Below are positions 39,473 to 40,589 of a stretch of DNA of 40,589 nt, piece by piece. A program made the translations under genes and the position numbers. The stretch is from Chloroflexota bacterium (GTDB lineage Bacteria; Chloroflexota; UBA11872), in assembly GCA_026707585.1 (NCBI GenBank), contig JAPOWQ010000048.1, positions 1-40,589 on the forward strand, written 5' to 3'. Each line of letters begins with the position of its first letter. The stretch's first letter is position 1. Below the pieces are notes generated by a model. That model was not told the origin of the DNA. It saw nothing but the letters and a program-made list of their open reading frames with translations, and made no database searches.

Positions 39473-40589
39473 TTGAGAGTTTTCATAAGTTCCGTGATCA
39501 AGGGATTCAGGCACTTTCGCGAAGCTGCGGCAGAGGGCGTTCGAACATTCAATCACGAGCCGGTCATGGCCGAAGATTTTCAAGCCGCTCCATCAACCCC
39601 GCAAGGCGCATGCCTTCAAGGCGTGCGGGAATCTGATGCAATGATCCTCATTCTCGGCGAACGATATGGCGCGATCCAATCGTCAGGTCTATCCGCAACT
39701 CACGAAGAATACAACGAAGCCATTCAGCGAATACCAGTTTTCGCATTCATCCAAGAGTCAACTAAGTCTGACAGTAGGCAACAAGGATTCATCTCCGAGG
39801 TGCAAGACTGGAATAAAGGCGCACTCACAAAGTACTTCAGCACTGGGAGAGAGCTACAACGGCTTGTTTCTCAAGCAATTCATGAATTCGATGTACGAGC
39901 AGTCATGAACGATGCAGATCGAGCTTCAATTGCATCCCGAGCGTCCTACCTAGCAAGCGAAGACTCGAATCAAGCCAACTGGTACAGCACCGACGTGACC
40001 AGACTATCGGTAGCCGTGGTCGGACATCCCGAGCAGCAGATCATTAGACCCGCTACTTTGGAGAGCACAGAGCTTCAAGAACAAATCGAAATGGCAATAG
40101 TATACGGTGACCACCGTCTCTTTGATCGACATCTCGGAGTTCAAATTCAATCCTATATGGACTCGATTGAATTCACTCAAAGCAGCGCGTCAGTTCGGCT
40201 CACAGAGACAGGATCGATAGGGGTCCGGCTGAACGCCGCTTATGGTTCAGACGATGACGCTGTGGGATTTCCGGCTATGGTCGAAGAAGACATGGGCGAA
40301 AAGATCCGAAAGTGCTTACAATTTGCCAGCTCAATTCTAGATAGCATCGACAGCAGTTTCCGAATGCAGCACATAGCCATTGCAGTTACCATCGTTGGTT
40401 CTATTGCCCATATCCCGTGGACAACCAGAGACACTTACAATCCATACTCGTCATACGTTCCCATGCGGACCGGAAATGCTCTGGCTCCAGAGACCCTCGT
40501 ATTGACTCGGTCTTCCTTTGGGCACGACGTCGCTGCGCACGCCGATGACCTAACAGTGAAGTTGCGCCGGGCTCTTGAGGCAAGAAGCA
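39473..40589 (+). CDS. DUF4062 domain protein, 3'-truncated by the window end
   Basis: An uninterrupted 372-codon frame from TTG 39473 (GGAGAG 9 nt upstream) to the window edge. The N-terminal ~95 residues match DUF4062: MRVFISSVIKGFRHFREAAA, then HEPVMAEDFQAAPSTPQGAC, LQGVRESDAMILILGERYG and a THEEYNEAIQRIPVFAFIQE segment. DUF4062 has a TIR/nucleoside-2-deoxyribosyltransferase-like flavour and is often the N-terminal effector or sensor domain of STAND/NACHT and other conflict proteins. The remaining ~270 residues are soluble and mixed alpha/beta, with no P-loop in the visible part. Codon use is AT-richer than the core genome. Its C-terminal architecture is unknown because the gene is cut. 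Confidence 0.85.
   Translation, partial: MRVFISSVIKGFRHFREAAAEGVRTFNHEPVMAEDFQAAPSTPQGACLQGVRESDAMILILGERYGAIQSSGLSATHEEYNEAIQRIPVFAFIQESTKSDSRQQGFISEVQDWNKGALTKYFSTGRELQRLVSQAIHEFDVRAVMNDADRASIASRASYLASEDSNQANWYSTDVTRLSVAVVGHPEQQIIRPATLESTELQEQIEMAIVYGDHRLFDRHLGVQIQSYMDSIEFTQSSASVRLTETGSIGVRLNAAYGSDDDAVGFPAMVEEDMGEKIRKCLQFASSILDSIDSSFRMQHIAIAVTIVGSIAHIPWTTRDTYNPYSSYVPMRTGNALAPETLVLTRSSFGHDVAAHADDLTVKLRRALEARS

Overview
The window reads as a chromosome segment of a bacterium with a GC-rich genome. The most likely source is a member of the Chloroflexota (Dehalococcoidia/SAR202-like, perhaps an uncultured marine or sponge-associated lineage). The evidence is the gene content, meaning a division and cell-wall (dcw) cluster that keeps mraZ and ftsZ but lacks several mur genes, next to YggS/YggT/YggU and a histidine block. 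GC-rich dispersed repeats and an IS1595-type transposase fit the same picture. The assignment is inference; no rRNA or other phylogenetic marker was compared.

Layout. (1) 1-7.9 kb is an accessory region beside a tRNA-Leu(GAG) gene (7956-8040, minus). It holds a tyrosine recombinase and a small HTH protein next to the tRNA, a decayed stretch with a possible PIN-toxin remnant, a minus-strand chain of tiny, mostly membrane-anchored proteins joined by stop/start overlaps (3406-4705), a convergent secreted-protein ORF split by one in-frame TAG (2713-3345), and an MNT/HEPN toxin-antitoxin-type pair (1490-2231). The first ~1.5 kb has no convincing gene. (2) 8.0-13.1 kb is core-like metabolism: a C26 amidase, a TIM-barrel sugar isomerase overlapped by a MOSC protein, a Gfo/Idh/MocA oxidoreductase, an SLC45-like MFS carrier and a 36-residue membrane protein. 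(3) 13.3-29.5 kb is one long minus-strand convoy: mraZ-rsmH-ftsL-like-ftsI-ftsW-murG-murC-murB-ftsQ-ftsA-ftsZ-yggS-yggT-yggU-hisS-hisH-hisA-hisF. Many genes overlap by 4 nt. Upstream of mraZ lie a sigma70-type promoter and four TGGGN-like boxes with a 10-bp period, which fits MraZ autoregulation. (4) 29.7-32.8 kb holds RNase HI, a conserved hypothetical, a DHA2-type exporter and another hypothetical. (5) 33.0-38.1 kb is a visibly AT-richer island bounded by two inverted copies of a ~55-nt GC-rich repeat. It carries a zinc-ribbon protein, small hypotheticals, an IS1595 transposase, a three-TM protein, a lipoprotein, and several long perfect inverted repeats. (6) 38.1-40.6 kb is a polypurine repeat field, small hypotheticals, and the 5' part of a DUF4062 gene that runs off the window.

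How the parts work together. The convoy would make precursors and machinery for septal peptidoglycan: MurB/MurC in the cytoplasm, MurG at the membrane, FtsW/FtsI as polymerase and transpeptidase, FtsA/FtsZ as the ring and FtsQ/L as scaffold. MraZ and RsmH sit at the head. Histidyl-tRNA synthetase and the HisH/A/F branch of histidine synthesis are appended downstream. The most unusual part is the coupled mini-membrane-protein operon at 3.4-4.7 kb with nonsense codons in otherwise preserved frames: either a recently decaying accessory module or one read with stop suppression.
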